Of a DNA stretch of 64,000 bases, positions 1 to 13,183 are shown piece after piece (position 1 is the stretch's first letter; the number at the start of each line of letters is the position of its first letter). The position numbers and the translations under genes were made by a program. Source of the stretch: Tolypeutes matacus (lineage: Eukaryota; Chordata; Mammalia; Cingulata; Chlamyphoridae); the NCBI GenBank assembly GCA_026826555.1, contig JAKSZT010054335.1:9099790-9163789 (forward strand). Reading direction: 5' to 3'. The notes under the pieces are model-generated. The model searched no databases, was not told the DNA's origin, and saw only the letters and a list, made by a program, of their open reading frames with translations.

Positions 1-1632
1 ATGCTTTTGAAGTACACACAGTGGCAATAACTTTTTCTTTGCAGCATGCATAATTATCTTGCTCTGGCTTTTTAAATTCTCTTTTATATTGAACTGACTT
101 TTAGATATGTTAGTGAACTCACCAAAATATATTAAGTAGGCAACTACTATGCAAATCTGTCCTAAGTACTGTTGAGTATTAATCACTGTAAACTTTTATA
201 CCTGCATCAACTAGTGTTCTGGTCCACAGTCACTCACTCAGGAAATTTAATCACTTACTAGTTTCTGGTAGCTTGAAAAAAAAAGTCTCACTTAACATTT
301 AACAAAAGAGAGACTTGCTACCCTGTTGACATTACCTAAGTAGAAAACAGTAACATTTTGGCGTGATTGTAAACTGGTTTCAGGGACCCTGGAAGTGAGC
401 GGTTTTCTCATTTGCTGGAGTATATGGGTGGCCCAAGATGGAGCACTGCTCTGAGTTAGTTTTTAAAGTCTCATTCAGAGTGCCGCCGCCTCTTGAGACG
501 TCTTGTTGGATTTAGGTTGGCTGTAAGGGTCGCTGAGCAGCGCTGAGCCATGCACCTTTCCACTGTAGCTGGTACCGCGAGACCCGGAGAGGCCTCCTCA
601 CTGCTCCTTGAGCACTTCGCGGCGCGACATCAGGGCCTGCCACACTGTTCAGCAGTAAGAATCACTCCAGGGGTTGAAAAGTAGGAACGGGGATTGTTGA
701 AATGGGGATAAAAGGATGTGTGACGTGAATTATTTTCAGCTGTTGAAAGTGGCTTCCTGCGCTGTGCTGAGTGCTGCAGAAAGACGAGGGAGAGTAAGAC
801 AAAGTCTTCATCCCCCCGCGCCGGCCTGGAGGACCGCGGCCCAGCTGTGTCCTCGCTCAGAAAGTTTCCCAGGAGTGTGCTGGCCGGGCGTCCGCTTTCC
901 CGGCCACCCAGGAGGAGCACGCTCTTTATTCTGGATCTTGGAAGTGCAGGCTGGCCAGTTGGTTTTTCAGATTTGAGGCCGCTCCCTGAAGCACTTGCTG
1001 GGTCTCCTGTGCGAAGCACGCTGCGCAGCGGGCTGGAGCCGCCTTCTCTACATCCCGGCTTTGTTTAATGGTCCTCAGATTAGTTCGTCTGGAGTTTAGT
1101 AATTTGAGAGCTGTTGGGGTAGGAGGTGAGAGTAGTATGAGGATTAAATGATGGGGGTTGCATTTGTGTTACCCAGGGGGCTGAGTGACATATACATCGT
1201 GCAAGAGGGATGGGTTAGGACACAGGGCCCGGTTTGTGGGAATTCAGCACACCTTAAGATTTTTATTTCATTTAAGCTACTTGGAAAGCCTTCCTTTATT
1301 TACTGAGCAGTAGAAACCAAAAAGTTCTAATGTTTTCTCCATAGCTTTTGAGGCTATGTGCTGTCCCCAGGAAATAACGAGTAGCTCACAGGGAAGGTGT
1401 GAGCAAGAGTTACAGAGACACTGAGCGGCACCAGACGGTGCCACTCTCTTCTGCGTATCCTCTCGGTGATTGAAAATTTAAAGTCTCTTCACAGAAGACC
1501 TTGTTAAACAGAAAGCGTTTTCGAAGGTGGTGTGCTCACCTTCAGAAATCTGCAATGATTTTGGCTTACGATAAAAGGACGCTTTGGAACCTCTTGTCTA
1601 AAGTAGAATTTCTCAAACGTTACTTGTTAGGA

Positions 1633-1905
1633 GTTCAATTGTGTTCCCCCCAGACGCCGTGTTGAAGTCCCAGCCCGCAGTGCCTCAGGATGTGGCCTTG
1701 TTTGGAAAGGGTCCTTGCTGGCGTAGGGCCCTCACACGGTGGCTGGACCGGGGGGAGCTGCTGAGGCCGCAGCTCAGGCAGGGGCGCCAGGGGCTGCTGC
1801 CACCGCCAGGAGCTGGAAGAGGCGCGCAGGTCTGCCCACGCCATGGCGTCAGATCCCCCTCGTTTGTGGTGCTTTGTACCGGCAGCCAGGAGGCACAGGC
1901 AGTGC
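1633..1905 (+). repeat. Degenerate MLT1-like MaLR LTR
   Basis: The left part follows the MLT1 pattern: a run like GTGTTCCCCCCAGACG, then GTTGAAGTCCCAGCCC, then CAGGATGTGGCCTTGTTTGG. The right end follows the terminal motif as TTTGTGGTGCTTTGTACC and GGCAGCC. The copy has drifted heavily toward G and C. Family assignment is from remembered consensus sequence; a RepeatMasker run would settle it. Confidence 0.65.
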
Positions 1906-3115
1906 TGAGCCGCCGAGTGCCCTGTGGCTCCAGTGTGTGTGTGGAGAAGCCATGTTTCTTTCGGAGCTCTTGAATCGATGAGTATCCATAATCTAGGATG
2001 GAAAGTATTTTGAGTTTAGTGTCACTGTGAACTTCTGCAAGAGCAGCCCTGTCGGGCATGTGCAGAGACTTCCCTTGGTGCTTCCCTCAGTGCCGTCTTC
2101 ATGCAGTGAAGAGGTACCAAATCTGGCATGTGCCCCCCCATTCTGGGGCGGACAACCCCCTGCTCATGCACAGTCGACGGCCCTGGCCTGGGAGACGGGC
2201 ACTGACCGAACACGTAAACTAGAAGGTGTGACTTGGAGACAAGCGCCAGGGTTCCAGAGTTCCAGCCTGGCCTCGCTGGACTGCATTCGAGCAAAACCCT
2301 GAAAGGGGGAGGTCATGAATCTTGTGCCACTACGGCAAAGAGCATCCAGCGTAGATTCCGTAGGCTCACGTCGGGGCCAGAACATCTTCAAGCCCGAAGC
2401 TGGTCAGAGAGGCGGAGCGCTGCCGGAGGGAGCACTGCCGGAGGGAGCTGTCCCTAAGGAAACCGTGCTCCAGCTGCTTGGCGAGCTGGGGCAGATACCT
2501 GCTGCCCAGGCTCAGTGGCTTAACCCAGCGCAGCTCCGGCTGTGGTCCTGAGCGGAGTCTGCGTGGGGCCTGGGGACGCCGCGCGCCGCGCTGGGAACAG
2601 CTGCGTCTCTTCCTTCCCATTTCCTGATTTTTTACGTCCAGTTTTGGAATCAAATATAACACCCATTACAGGAAGATGGGGGTCATCAAAGGAAACGAGG
2701 CGGCAGCGGAGTTACAAAGTCCCTGGGCCTCAGCCTCGGCTTTCTCCTGGGCGCCTGGAGCTGGGCCTGGCCGCAGGCAGGTGGTGCCGGGGCCATCCAG
2801 GCCGGGGCCGAGCGGCCGAAGCCCCCCAGCCTGGCTGACGCGGGGCGGTGCGTGAGGCCGGGCTCACCTGTCACCCAGCTGCGGTGCTGGGCGGCTGCAG
2901 GGCGGACGCCGTCCGACCAGGAGACTGTGGCACGGCCTCCCCCAGCGGGTGACCAGCCTGCTCTTTCCGGAACTGCCCAGGAATCTCCCCGCAGCCCCTT
3001 GTTTTCTACTTTTTGGCAGGAAGGGCCCCTTTGTTTCTCGGTTGGTTGGTGGAGCAGGAATGAGGGGCAGCGTCACGGCCAGACTTCTGCACGGGGGGTG
3101 CTGCCTTCCGGGCCC

Positions 3116-3312
3116 ACCGACCCCTGCCCCCTCCCCCTCCACGCCCCTCCCCCTCACGCCCCCGTCCTGCCCCCCACTTCCCCTCACACCCACTCCCAGT
3201 CATGTTCTGTACCCCCCCCACTCCTGCTCATGTCCCTTCCCCCTCCAGTCACGTTCTCCTGTTCCCCTTCCTCTTCCCCTCCCACTTATGCTCCCCTGCC
3301 CGCACCCCCCAA
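3116..3312. repeat. C-rich low-complexity tract
   Basis: About 200 bp of irregular CCCCT/CCCCA-type sequence on the + strand, G-rich on the other strand. Open frames here are compositional artefacts. The G-rich strand could form quadruplex structures, but no strict repeat unit is seen. Confidence 0.8.
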
Positions 3313-4643
3313 AATACTGTGCCAGGGGAAGTGTTTACTTTAAAATGTCGTCTTCCTGGTCTTACAATTTGATTTTTTAAAAACTAGATACAAGCTGTGC
3401 AGGTGGCGTCCGGCGGCCGTGCTCTTACCTGGAGTGGCACCTCAGGGTGTCGCGTCCCCAGCAGAGCGAGCTCGAGTTGGGGGCTGCTGGCCATGCTGCG
3501 CCGTGGGCCTGGGCGGCCAGGCTTTTCCTGCGAGGTTTCCGCATTTGGCCATTTTGCGTTCCTCTGGAGTCGTTACAGAAAAAGGGACTCAGGTCTCAGC
3601 ACGGAAAGGATTTCTCTGGGCAGGATTGGTGACGCTAGGACATGGTATAAATTCATGTTTTGTTTTTGCATCATTTGGTTCAGGTGTTATTAGATGTTAC
3701 TGGTCTAATCAGTTCCTTGTTTTGTGAAAATACTTGTTGATCTGAGTGGATCTTTCTTTGTCATGTTGCAGGACTAGCCATTCTGTGACAAGGGATGGCC
3801 TTTTAATCTGTGGGTAACATTTCAAGATCTGTTGTAGGGGTTGTACAATAATGCCATCCTGGGAGGACTTGGGAAGAGGCTGTGGGTCGTGCACAGCTGC
3901 TGGACTTCCGGCTCTCGCACTGCGGCCGAGAACTTGACCTCTGAAGCTGCCTGTGTCTCCAGCACGTGGCTCCTCCCGTTGCTTCCCAGGTCCCTCAGGC
4001 ACCTGCTGCTTCTGGTCACGTCCGTGGGCCCCGCAGCCGCCCCGGCCGCCCCAGCCACTGTCTTGACCACCCGCTGCAGACTGGACAGCAGGTTGGCGAG
4101 GCTCCTGGAAGCTGCTCTTGCAGGAAGAGTGTGCTGGCTTGAATTTTGCACTGAAGCAGTATAAACTCAAAGGATTCTGTTACTCTATTCTGATTTATTT
4201 AGGAGGCAGCAGTGCAGATTATTTGACTTATATTAGTGGTTAATTAATCAAACTAGAACATGCTCCCTTTTTACAAATTTAATGCTGAGACAGTACGAAA
4301 GACCAAATATTTTAGAACACGGATCCTTGGGTTTGATTCCAAAACATTATATTTTCTTTTCCACCAATTTTTGGTTTTAGTGATATTTAAATACTATTTT
4401 TATATGTAAGTTTTGAATTTTAAGGAAACTGAAAGTTGTTTCTAAAATAATACAGGCTGTGCTTATATGTGGGATTTTTTTAATCCCATATAATCGTTGG
4501 TGAGGAAAGCCGTGAATGGAGAGAAAATGTAAAAATACATGCCAGTATTGTGTTTTAGAACTGATGAAAATTGGATTAGTTACCATGAACTGTTTGAGCA
4601 TAGATAGAAATGTTTGACATTTCTTCCCCCATCCTTGTTGATT

Positions 4644-4960
4644 TTTTAAAAAATTTTATTGTGGTAACATGACATAGAACCTGCCATTTGCACGGTTTCT
4701 AACTGTACAGTTCCGTGGTCGTCGTGCGCACAGTTCTGTGCTGCCATCACCACCCTCCATTTCCAGGACTCCCACACCTCAAACAGAAACTCTGTCCCCT
4801 TAAGCTGCAGCCGCCCCTGGTGACCCCTGACGTACTTCCTGTGTCTGAATTTGCTTATTCTGGAGGCTTCCTCAGATGACCAGCTCTGCTCTGGCACTGC
4901 TGATCCCTTGTGTGTTGTTGATGGTTTGTTTATGTTGACTCTCGGGAGGACCTGGATTCC
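4644..4960 (-). repeat. L1M-type LINE 3' UTR fragment
   Basis: The + strand reads as the reverse of an L1M 3' UTR: a TTTTATTGTGGTAACATGAC start, a degenerate ACTGTACAGTTCCGTGG, CATCACCACCCTCCATTTCC, and AACAGAAACTCTGTCCCC. All are hallmarks of the old mammalian L1 3' end read backwards. The right boundary is vague. Confidence 0.7.
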
Positions 4961-5210
4961 ACCAAGGAAAGCTGCTCAGATTCCAGTACGTGCACATTCT
5001 CTGGAAAAGGTTTGGTTGAGGATTGCTCTGCTTAGGCCGATGCTTCCTACCAGTGTGGAACAATGTTCTGCTTATTTGGTGGGTTGAGGGGTTCAGGTGG
5101 ATAGTGGGGAAATCCAGCCTTTTCTTTGTAGTGACCACCCCTCCCCTAAATCTTATACATTCAAACTCAAATTTAAAGATGAAGATGTATTTCAAAGCTT
5201 AAAATATATA

Positions 5211-5294
5211 TTTTTTTGTGGAGTGGGTGTAGTTCAATGGTTGAGTGCCTGCTTTGCATGTACGAGATCCTGGGTTCAACCTCCAGTACCTCCT
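5211..5294 (+). repeat. DAS-type tRNA-derived SINE (short)
   Basis: The tRNA-like head reads GTGGAGTGGGTGTAGTTCAA, followed by a B-box-like GGGTTCAACC and CAGTACCTCC. Flanking AAAATATATA at 5201-5210 and again from 5295 looks like the target-site duplication. It has the armadillo DAS-SINE layout, although camelid SINEs have a similar head. It lies in intron 1 in the sense orientation. Confidence 0.75.
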
Positions 5295-8179
5295 AAAATA
5301 TATACCTATATATATGTTTTTTTCCCCTGGACTTTGAGACTATGTAAACATTTGCTAGCTTCTATTAGTGTCAGCTGTGGGACATTTGAATCATTTCCCT
5401 AGATTTTTTAGCTAAGTCATTGGAAAAGGTGGGGAAGGAATTTGGTCACCCTGGAGGGTGACCTGAATCTTCTGATTCAGGTGACCAGGCTTGAGAGGCC
5501 TGCTCCGAGAGCAGGTGCTGCCTGTGTGCAGGAGAAGGGATTGGACGCGGGATGCAGAACGGCCTCTGCTGTGGACAGACCAGAGAGCAGCGCTCTGCCC
5601 TGCTAGTCCTTCTGTGTGGAAGGCCATCTCCGTGGGCGTCCGTCTGCTCCCATCACCAGGCCTCGGGATGCCCTTTGGCCCTGCCGTGGCGGAGGCAGGT
5701 GCTAGCCTTTCTCCCCGTGGCCCCTGCCTGTGGATGACCCGCTGGCTGAGGCGTCCATCACCGTGCTCTGCTTCCACTCTCTTTCTCTGAGCTCTTCTGG
5801 CAGATGAGGCCAGGCAGGTACACGTGCCTTTGGGAAGGAGGTGGAGGAAGAAAGAGCCGACCTTGGGCTCCGCAGCTCAGAGTTGGTGCAGCAGGTGGAG
5901 TTATTCCCGGAGCCCCAGTTTGAGGATTGCTGTGCAGAAGCCCGTCTGTGCCGCTGGTTGACAACGTTTCGGGTGCAAATATTGTCGTTTGCTCTTGAGG
6001 CAAGCTGCTATTTCAGTCCTAGATGCGGTTTTGTAATATGCTGAACAAGATAGCGAAGAAAAATATGCTAAGTGGTATGATTTTCCATTTAAAAGCATTG
6101 CAGTGCTGTCTCCAGGAGAGCTGTCGGTGTGCCCTCTTCCCTCCTCTGCTCGGTTGTGAGTGTGCTCTGAGCTTGGTTTTCCTCCGTGCTGACTCTGCAC
6201 CCACCAAGAGGGAAGGTGGGTTTGTCTGGGACTTCTCCAGACAAACGGCTTAAAAGCCCTTTAACACGGCAGTGCCACACTCGTTCTGTTAGTTAGAAAA
6301 TGAGTAATGTGCTCACAAGCTGCAAACCGTCAGCTGTGACTCTGCCCCCCTCCCCACACGGTAGCCTTCCCTCACAGTGGGGTGTGGTGAGACGCTTCTG
6401 GGGTATCTGCGTGAGCTCGTGGGCGTGGCCTTGTACCGATTCATTGGGACTTTGCCATGACGCCGTTCTTGGAGGAGAACAGCATGTCCTCCTGTTTCTG
6501 TGGCCCTCCGGCTGGGCCCATGGTAGAATCTCTTCTTTGGTGTGACTCCGTGGACGTGTGCATACACACAGCACAAAAGTTTCCAAAAGTAGTGCTCTTT
6601 TATTAATTTTCAAAAATTCTGGTCCCACCCTCTAAGTCAATTTCCTTTGGATTTACAGATTATAATCCTGAGTTTTTAAAACACTGCTTGAATTGAGTGT
6701 GGCAGTGGGCTTCCCAGAGTTTTAGCCTGAGGGGTTTTCCACATGCTTTCAAGACCATCCTGTCATGACAACAGCTTTGAAGGTAAATAGCCCCAAAGAC
6801 AAAATTTTTTTTTCTTAAATCCTGGTGTAACACAATAGCCAGGGTAGAGCATTGCACTTACCATTTAGGTTTTGCATTCAAACCCGAGAGCCCTGCCACT
6901 GTCGGATTCACGTTCCTGGGTGAGGTTTCATATTCTCTTCCTTGTAGATTACCTGAGCCAGGCTCACCTGTACTCAGCCGTCTGCCGAAGCTCTGATCCC
7001 AAGGAAGCGTGTCCCCTGGGCATTTCCTCAGATCAGATGGGAAGTCCACCTCCGCCCCAGAGCCAGTGAAGAAGCTGCTAGCTTCCCCTGCAGCAGGTGT
7101 GCGTGGGCGCCCGGACTGGCCTCGGGAGCAGCTGCCCGTGGCTCTCGGACTTGCCCGTCGGTCCACGGAGCAGTAGTCTTTTAAAAGACTCCATTGTAAA
7201 GTTGGCTGTGTGTGTTCAAAGGAAATAGTAAGGGGAAAAGGGGGAAGGAAAATTCCAGGAATTTGAAAGGTGAGGTTGATGCTTACTGAAAAACAATGAT
7301 GATTTAAAAATAGATTTCAGAACTATCTGGCTTTTATCCACAACTTTATAATCGTAGTTTTAAACATCCTTTCCTAAGCATCTATTAAGTAGCGTTACAC
7401 TAATTTAACTTTTATATTAGATGTCAGTGACCAAAAGTATCACAAAAACAGTGTTTCTCTAACTTGCGTGTTAGCAGGTATATGAGACACTGAGGAAGAA
7501 ATAATCTTTGACTTCACCCTTCTGTTAAGTGAGAATCTCTGTAGAGTTATTTTCTTAGGTTAAAACTGAAAGGCACCTTGGACAAAGCAAGCCTGGTGTT
7601 CCCAGTGCTGCTGACGGGATCCCTGGGCCCCGTCCCACACCTGCTGGATCTTCGGCCCCAGGGCTGGAGTGTGTGTCACCACAAGCAGCCACTCATCCAG
7701 CCAGACCTTCCAGGAAAAGGAAGTCGACTTACCTGGCTTTTGGGGCAGGTGGTAGCAGAACAAGAACTCCTGCTCTGCCTGTGACTCATTCAGGCACGAC
7801 TAAGGAGGTGGGAGGCAGCGAGCAGGGCCTATGCGTGAGTGTGGATTGCCATGCAGGCTTTCATGAAGGGTGGCTTGAGAAGCCGCTCGGTGCAGCTGCA
7901 CCGGCCGCAGGTGTCAGGAGGTTGAGGGAGCCAGCTCGCTCTGCCCTTCCTGCTGGCTGTCCTCAGTTTGTGTCTTTCTCTTAAAACCTTGAGACATTCC
8001 AGAGCAGCATGGAGGCCGATAGAGTAGGGCCCACCTGGTGCTGACGTCTTCTGCCTCTCGGGGGGTGGGGGGATGCAGCCTGTTGGCTCCAGAGTTGGGG
8101 TGCCCTTGTGAAAAGCTGGCCCCATGGCTGGTCTGATACATGCACATCCCTCAAACCTGTCTAAGGTTTCCTAACTTGA

Positions 8180-8640
8180 CCTAAAGTTTAATAGCATTGT
8201 CATTCTGCAAGTTGACTCTTTGAATCAATCTTATATTATTTGACCTGACCTGACCCCATACTTGACAGTGGTGTTGGGAAGCTAAAGCTAGACAGCCTGA
8301 AACCTTCTTAATGTAAACATGCAAGAAGATGTAGGTGGGAGAGAGTTTCTGTTGATTTTTAGTGTAGAATATTGTAATTTATGGGAAAATAGATTCGAAT
8401 TTTGCTGTTTTGAATAGGCATCAGTGTGCTTAGAATTAATTGAATTTGCATGAAAAATTAATTGTTTTTATATATTGTGGAAGTAGTTACTGCAGTTTGG
8501 TTCAAACAGGTGAAAGTTAAGATTTGTGGCATAAAGCAGGAAGCAGATGGGGGCTAATTAAAGCTCTGTTGATGGTAAAAGGATGGCTGATCAAGAGCAG
8601 CTGGTTTCCTAATTTAAACACCATTTGTGCTATTGCACAA
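8180..8640. promoter_or_regulatory. AT-rich non-repeat block, candidate intronic enhancer
   Basis: This repeat-free AT-rich block sits between GC-rich patches. It carries several developmental-factor-like words: a forkhead-type GTAAACA at 8313-8319, an octamer ATTTGCAT at 8444-8451, two AATTAATTG-type homeobox sites around 8434-8465, and GGCTAATTAAAG near 8552. Clustered motifs and lack of repeats suggest constraint, but no alignment was possible. Regulatory function is inferred, not shown. Confidence 0.3.
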
Positions 8641-9235
8641 CGGCCGCTCTCGGTGCATTCACTGCTTGTCTTTCCCAGGTGACAGTGTGCGTTTCAGCAG
8701 CACATGTGAGGCTGTGACATGGTATTTCTGTTGCCCTGTTGCCTTGAGGTAGCTCCTTCAGGCTTTGTCCAGGAAACGGTATCACAGAAGAGGACGGGGG
8801 TTTCCACTGCTGCCACCCCCACCCACCTCGTGCCTTGGAGAAGCCCAAGTCTCCAGGAAAGGGCCCAAGCCCTTGGTCTTGCTCTGGTTTTGCTCTCCTC
8901 AGCTGGCGCCCCGGCAATAGCCAGGAAGGCCCTGGCTGCCTAGCTAACGGGCTGGTGCGCGGTGCTGGCACTTTCCTGGCGCCACCCCTGGTTCTGAAGC
9001 GTTCGGAGCTAATTGTGCTCGATCACGTCCCGGATGGCTTGCGCCTTCACGGGACAGCGTGGCGCACTGCTGCTGCCGCTGCTGCGGGTTACAGATGCTG
9101 GCTCCCGGGCCCACGTTTGCGCTGCTCGAGGACACACCTGCCCTGCGTTCTCTTGGCGTTTGTGCAGGGGGGCAGGTGGGGTCTGCCTGGAGCCAGGGAC
9201 GAGGCGTTGCCTTTTATTGCTTACCTTTGGGGGAG

Positions 9236-9350
9236 GGCAGCGTACTGTCTCCATTTTGCAGCTGAGGAAATTGAAGAATAGCGACTTTAAGTAACCCGTC
9301 CAGAGCCACAGATTTGGCAAGTGCCAAGTATGGGTCTAGGATCCAGGTTT
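9236..9350 (-). repeat. MIR SINE relic
   Basis: The + strand follows the reverse MIR core: CTCCATTTTGCAGCTGAGG, then TTTAAGTAACCCGTCCAGAG, then TGGGTCTAGGATCCAGG. This is an old mammalian element in intron 1. Confidence 0.75.
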
Positions 9351-10107
9351 GTCTCTCAACAAAGCCGTTATATTCTTTTTACAAAAGTATTCCACCCCCC
9401 ACCCCCTCCAGCTTGAGGAAAGATCCTTTTTCCTTGAAGAACAAAAATCTTAGGAAATACTTTATGAACTTGAATCTATTACTTGTTATACAAGTAGTTA
9501 AATATTTGCGTATAAGTATATTTTTACATTATGTATTTGTGTGCATGGTTATTCACACTCATCACATATAGGACTTGGAACTTAGTGGGACCTCAGTTTT
9601 AATTTTATGAGTGCATGAAAGAGGAATATGCATAGATTTTTTTCCCCCCAAATAAAAGCAGCTTTATTCTGATTTAAGTTACATGTGCTCTTTCTATAAC
9701 AACAGAAAAAAACGTTAATAAACAGGTAAACTGCAAAGTAAAGATCCACATTACACTTATCATTCTGAGGCACCATCTTGTAAAAGCAGTAAAAACAAGA
9801 GAAAACAGATTTTCTTGTAAAAGCAGTAATTGGCCATCTAGATGGCGCATAATTGGTAATAAATCCTGCTCTTTATTTCTGTAGCGGGCACTAGACTTTC
9901 CTGGGGTCCCTGCCAGATCTGCCGCTTGTGCTCTGGGGGAGGCCCGGTCTGGGCTGTCGGCCCCCAGGCTTGCCTGCCTGCCCCAGCAGCTCTGTCCGCC
10001 TCGCCTTGGCTCACGAAGCAGTGGTCATGGCCAGAGCATCCCTCCGGCCCAGGAAGAGTCCAGAGGCTTTCGTTTTCACTCTCTCATCTTCTAAGTAAGT
10101 CAGCCTA

Positions 10108-10150
10108 AACCATCTTCTTTCTTTCTTCCTTCTCTCTTTCCTTCCTCCCA
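10108..10150. repeat. Pyrimidine-rich simple repeat
   Basis: Irregular CTTT/CTTC tract on the + strand in intron 1, with no strict unit. Confidence 0.7.
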
Positions 10151-12439
10151 TAAAAGCAGTCAGGGAGGTTTGGGGTGAAGATGAAGTGGGCCCACCCCAG
10201 CGCTTCCTCGTGTCTCTACCGTTAGGTGTGAGGCTGGGGTGCTTGAGGAGGGACCCTCTGTCTGGGGGTCATCCGTTAGAGGCCCAGGGTAGGAGCGAGA
10301 CCCATAGACCCGGGCCCCGAGGTCCCTAGGGCTGGCGTGTCCTTTGGTAGGAAGCTCTGGGGCAGCTCTGTGGCTTCCAGCCACAACCCCACCTCGCCCT
10401 AACGTCTCGAAGCACCGTGCCCGTTATTTAGCCTTATTTTCCCCAGCTGTGGACGCCGAGGATGTGCAGCGTGTCCAAGGTCCCCCCCCATACGAGGGCA
10501 GAGCCAGCCTGAAGCAGCTCTTGCTGCTCTTGGCCCATCTTGCCACCAGACCAGTGTCAAGTGTGTGCTGCTAGGCCCTGGTTCAGAGAGGAACGGGTGT
10601 GCATGCGGTCCCAGCCACAAAGCAAAATGTGTGTGCGTTAGCGGGAATTCTCTGGAAAAGCCTGCAGTGAGGAATTGTGTCTTTAAATCTGTGTGGCCAG
10701 AGTGTCCCAAAATGAATTTAACAGTGAACTCCCCTCACACTGAAGGACACGTTGGAAAATACTGCCTGGAGAAGGTGCCTGCCTTGTCCGGGAGGAAAGC
10801 CTGATCTTTGGGAACCTGGAGGGAGAGCCTGGGGGATGCTGTCACGGGGCAGCGCCTGGAGATGTGTTTGGAATAGAGACTTGTGTGCCCCGAGTGTCTT
10901 GGCGGGAGCTTCTGCCTGCCTCCGTTTACCCTCGCGGATAAACTCTCTGTGAGAGAGGCCACCTGCACCCCAGCGCAGGTTTCCTTAAGGACCATTTCAA
11001 ATTCAACCGTTAGATTAGATAGGCTGACTGGGTGGGAGGAAGGGCAGATTCCACGCTGTTCATTGATCAGTTCTCCTACTTCCTTTCAGCAGGAGCAGAA
11101 CTTCTCAACAGAACCCTTTACTCTTGAAGTAAGTTGTTCCGACAGGCAAGGATGGTAGGTTAATTTGGATTGAAATCTCAAACCAAGGAACCAAGTCTAA
11201 CTTCTTAGACTGACTTTGGCCCTTGGTGCTCTTTCTGCTTTCTGTTTTTTTAGGAGCAGAGGGTTCTCCCTGCTTCAAACCATGCCCAGCATGGCTCACA
11301 GGCTCTTGTGCAGGGCTGAGAGTCCAGGAGGGAGTGACTCCAGACAAAATGCTGCGTTTGGGCTGCTTTTGCTTGGGTGGCCGGACCATGTCCCAGTTGG
11401 GGATGGCTGGGAGAGGGTGCTAAGAAATCGACTGCAGGCTTTGGGGCGCAGAGCTTGGCATTTCTCAGCAGCTGTCCCTCAGCTGTCTCCTGATGTGATT
11501 GGGCCTAGGTTTTATTTGAACCATCTGCTCAAGTTTCTCTGGCAGTAACTTTATGGCTCTTAGACATGGTTGCGAGTTGCACGTCACTAAGGTAAGGCGT
11601 GACAGTCCGTGGCCTGCTGAGGACGCGCAGCACATGCCTCTTGGGTCACGGTCCTGCGGCTCGGCCGGCCGTGGAAGAGCCAGTCTCTGGGGTTTAGTCC
11701 TTGCCCTTGTGCACACTGGGGGCTTGTTTGTGGGGTTACAGGAGAGCACAGGCCACACGGCCACAGCGCTTCAGCGAGGGCGTGCTCCGGCTTTACCCGT
11801 GCGGGCGCTTGCGTTGTGGGCGCCGTTTCCTGTTGAAAACAGCCTGAACGACGTCATGGTTGAGCCTAGACGGTGGCTTCCTGCAGCAGCGTGTAGGACT
11901 CAGCTCGTGAGCCACGTGTTGTGAGTGATGGGCGAGGTGTGAGAGCTCTCCAGGCTTACTCTCCAAGGGAGAGTTGAGATTGTTTCCAGATCACACGGCC
12001 CTGCCCCAGTCTCCGGGCCTCGCCGACCATGAAGGAATCAGACACAGAAGCAAGCGTCGCTCAGGCCGCAGGTTTGATACAAAACCACCGTTTTCAGAGG
12101 GAGAGCCGGTGGGAAAGGAAGTGCACGCACTCCTGCAGGTGGAGAGCAGCCAGGCCAGAAAGACGCATCTCCCGAGGCCTCTGCTTCTGCCCAGAGGCTG
12201 GTGCACAAACGCTCGACGTGGACCGCCCCGTGCAGGGCTCGGCTCCACTGTTGGCAGCTCGTCTGGGTGGAGGACAGGCCTTCCCCCAGGCCCCGGTGTC
12301 ACTCCTGCTGTGGCATGTGGAGGAAGTGCAGACCCCTAGCTTGTTTTTAAGCCCACCCCTGTCTTCATGGTCTGGACTCAAATGCAGCCCCTCACCTCTC
12401 CTTTCTTCCCCAGACAGGCTTTGCTAGTGCTTTAAAAGT

Positions 12440-12545
12440 TTTTCGTGACAAATAATGACAGTTAATATTTCTTGGGCACTTTGTGCACATTGAGCATTTA
12501 ATGCTCACAGCACTGTAATAAGATAAATATGGTTGCTAGTAAGGG
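12440..12545 (-). repeat. Probable MIR fragment
   Basis: Reads like reverse MIR: TTGGGCACTTTGTGCACATT, then GCATTTAATGCTCACAGCAC, then ATAAGATAAATATGGTTGC. Divergent; assignment is tentative. Confidence 0.5.
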
Positions 12546-13156
12546 AGCCTGGGCCCACGAGTGCGATTCCTGCCTGACCGCTCAGGCAGTGCAGACTGTG
12601 GGCATTTGGAGCCAGGTCGGCCTGCTTGGAGCCACGTGTTCTCGGCCACACCGGCTGCCCATGAATCTTGGTTCACATTTTGCCTTTATGCCAAGGTTTC
12701 CCTTCTCCTTTCACCCAGCAGCCCAAAGTCTACCTTCCTTCTCGCCGAATCCCACGTAGTCTCTCCGTCCTTGCTCTGTGTGCCTGCCGCCTGACAAGGT
12801 GGAGCTGCTGGTTTTCTAAGCGTATCTAGTTTTCCTCAGCATTCATTCGCTAGTCAGACATTGGAGGCCAGAAAGAGCCTTTTGCTTCCTTGTTGTTTCC
12901 ACAATACCTGGAAATACTTGTTGAGTGAAAATTAAATTGTTTGCTGTGGATTGGCTGAATCATGTGGTAGAAATAAAATATTTTCTGAAATTGTCAGTGA
13001 TTTAAAATAGTTTGTTAGGTTTACTCAGTTTTTAAAAAATTAATTTTGAAACACTTTTCAATGATAAAAATTTAAGGTAAAAGTTTATCTTCTCAGTGTA
13101 TTCCCAATATAAGTGACTGACCCAGGCTCCTGTGGACCCTTCTTCCTTGGGCCCAT

Positions 13157-13183
13157 CCCTCTACCCCTCTACCCCTCTACCCC
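13157..13183 (+). repeat. Short tandem repeat, CCCTCTAC x 3.4
   Basis: Three exact copies of the 8-mer CCCTCTAC plus a partial fourth. Perfect identity suggests recent slippage. Confidence 0.9.
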
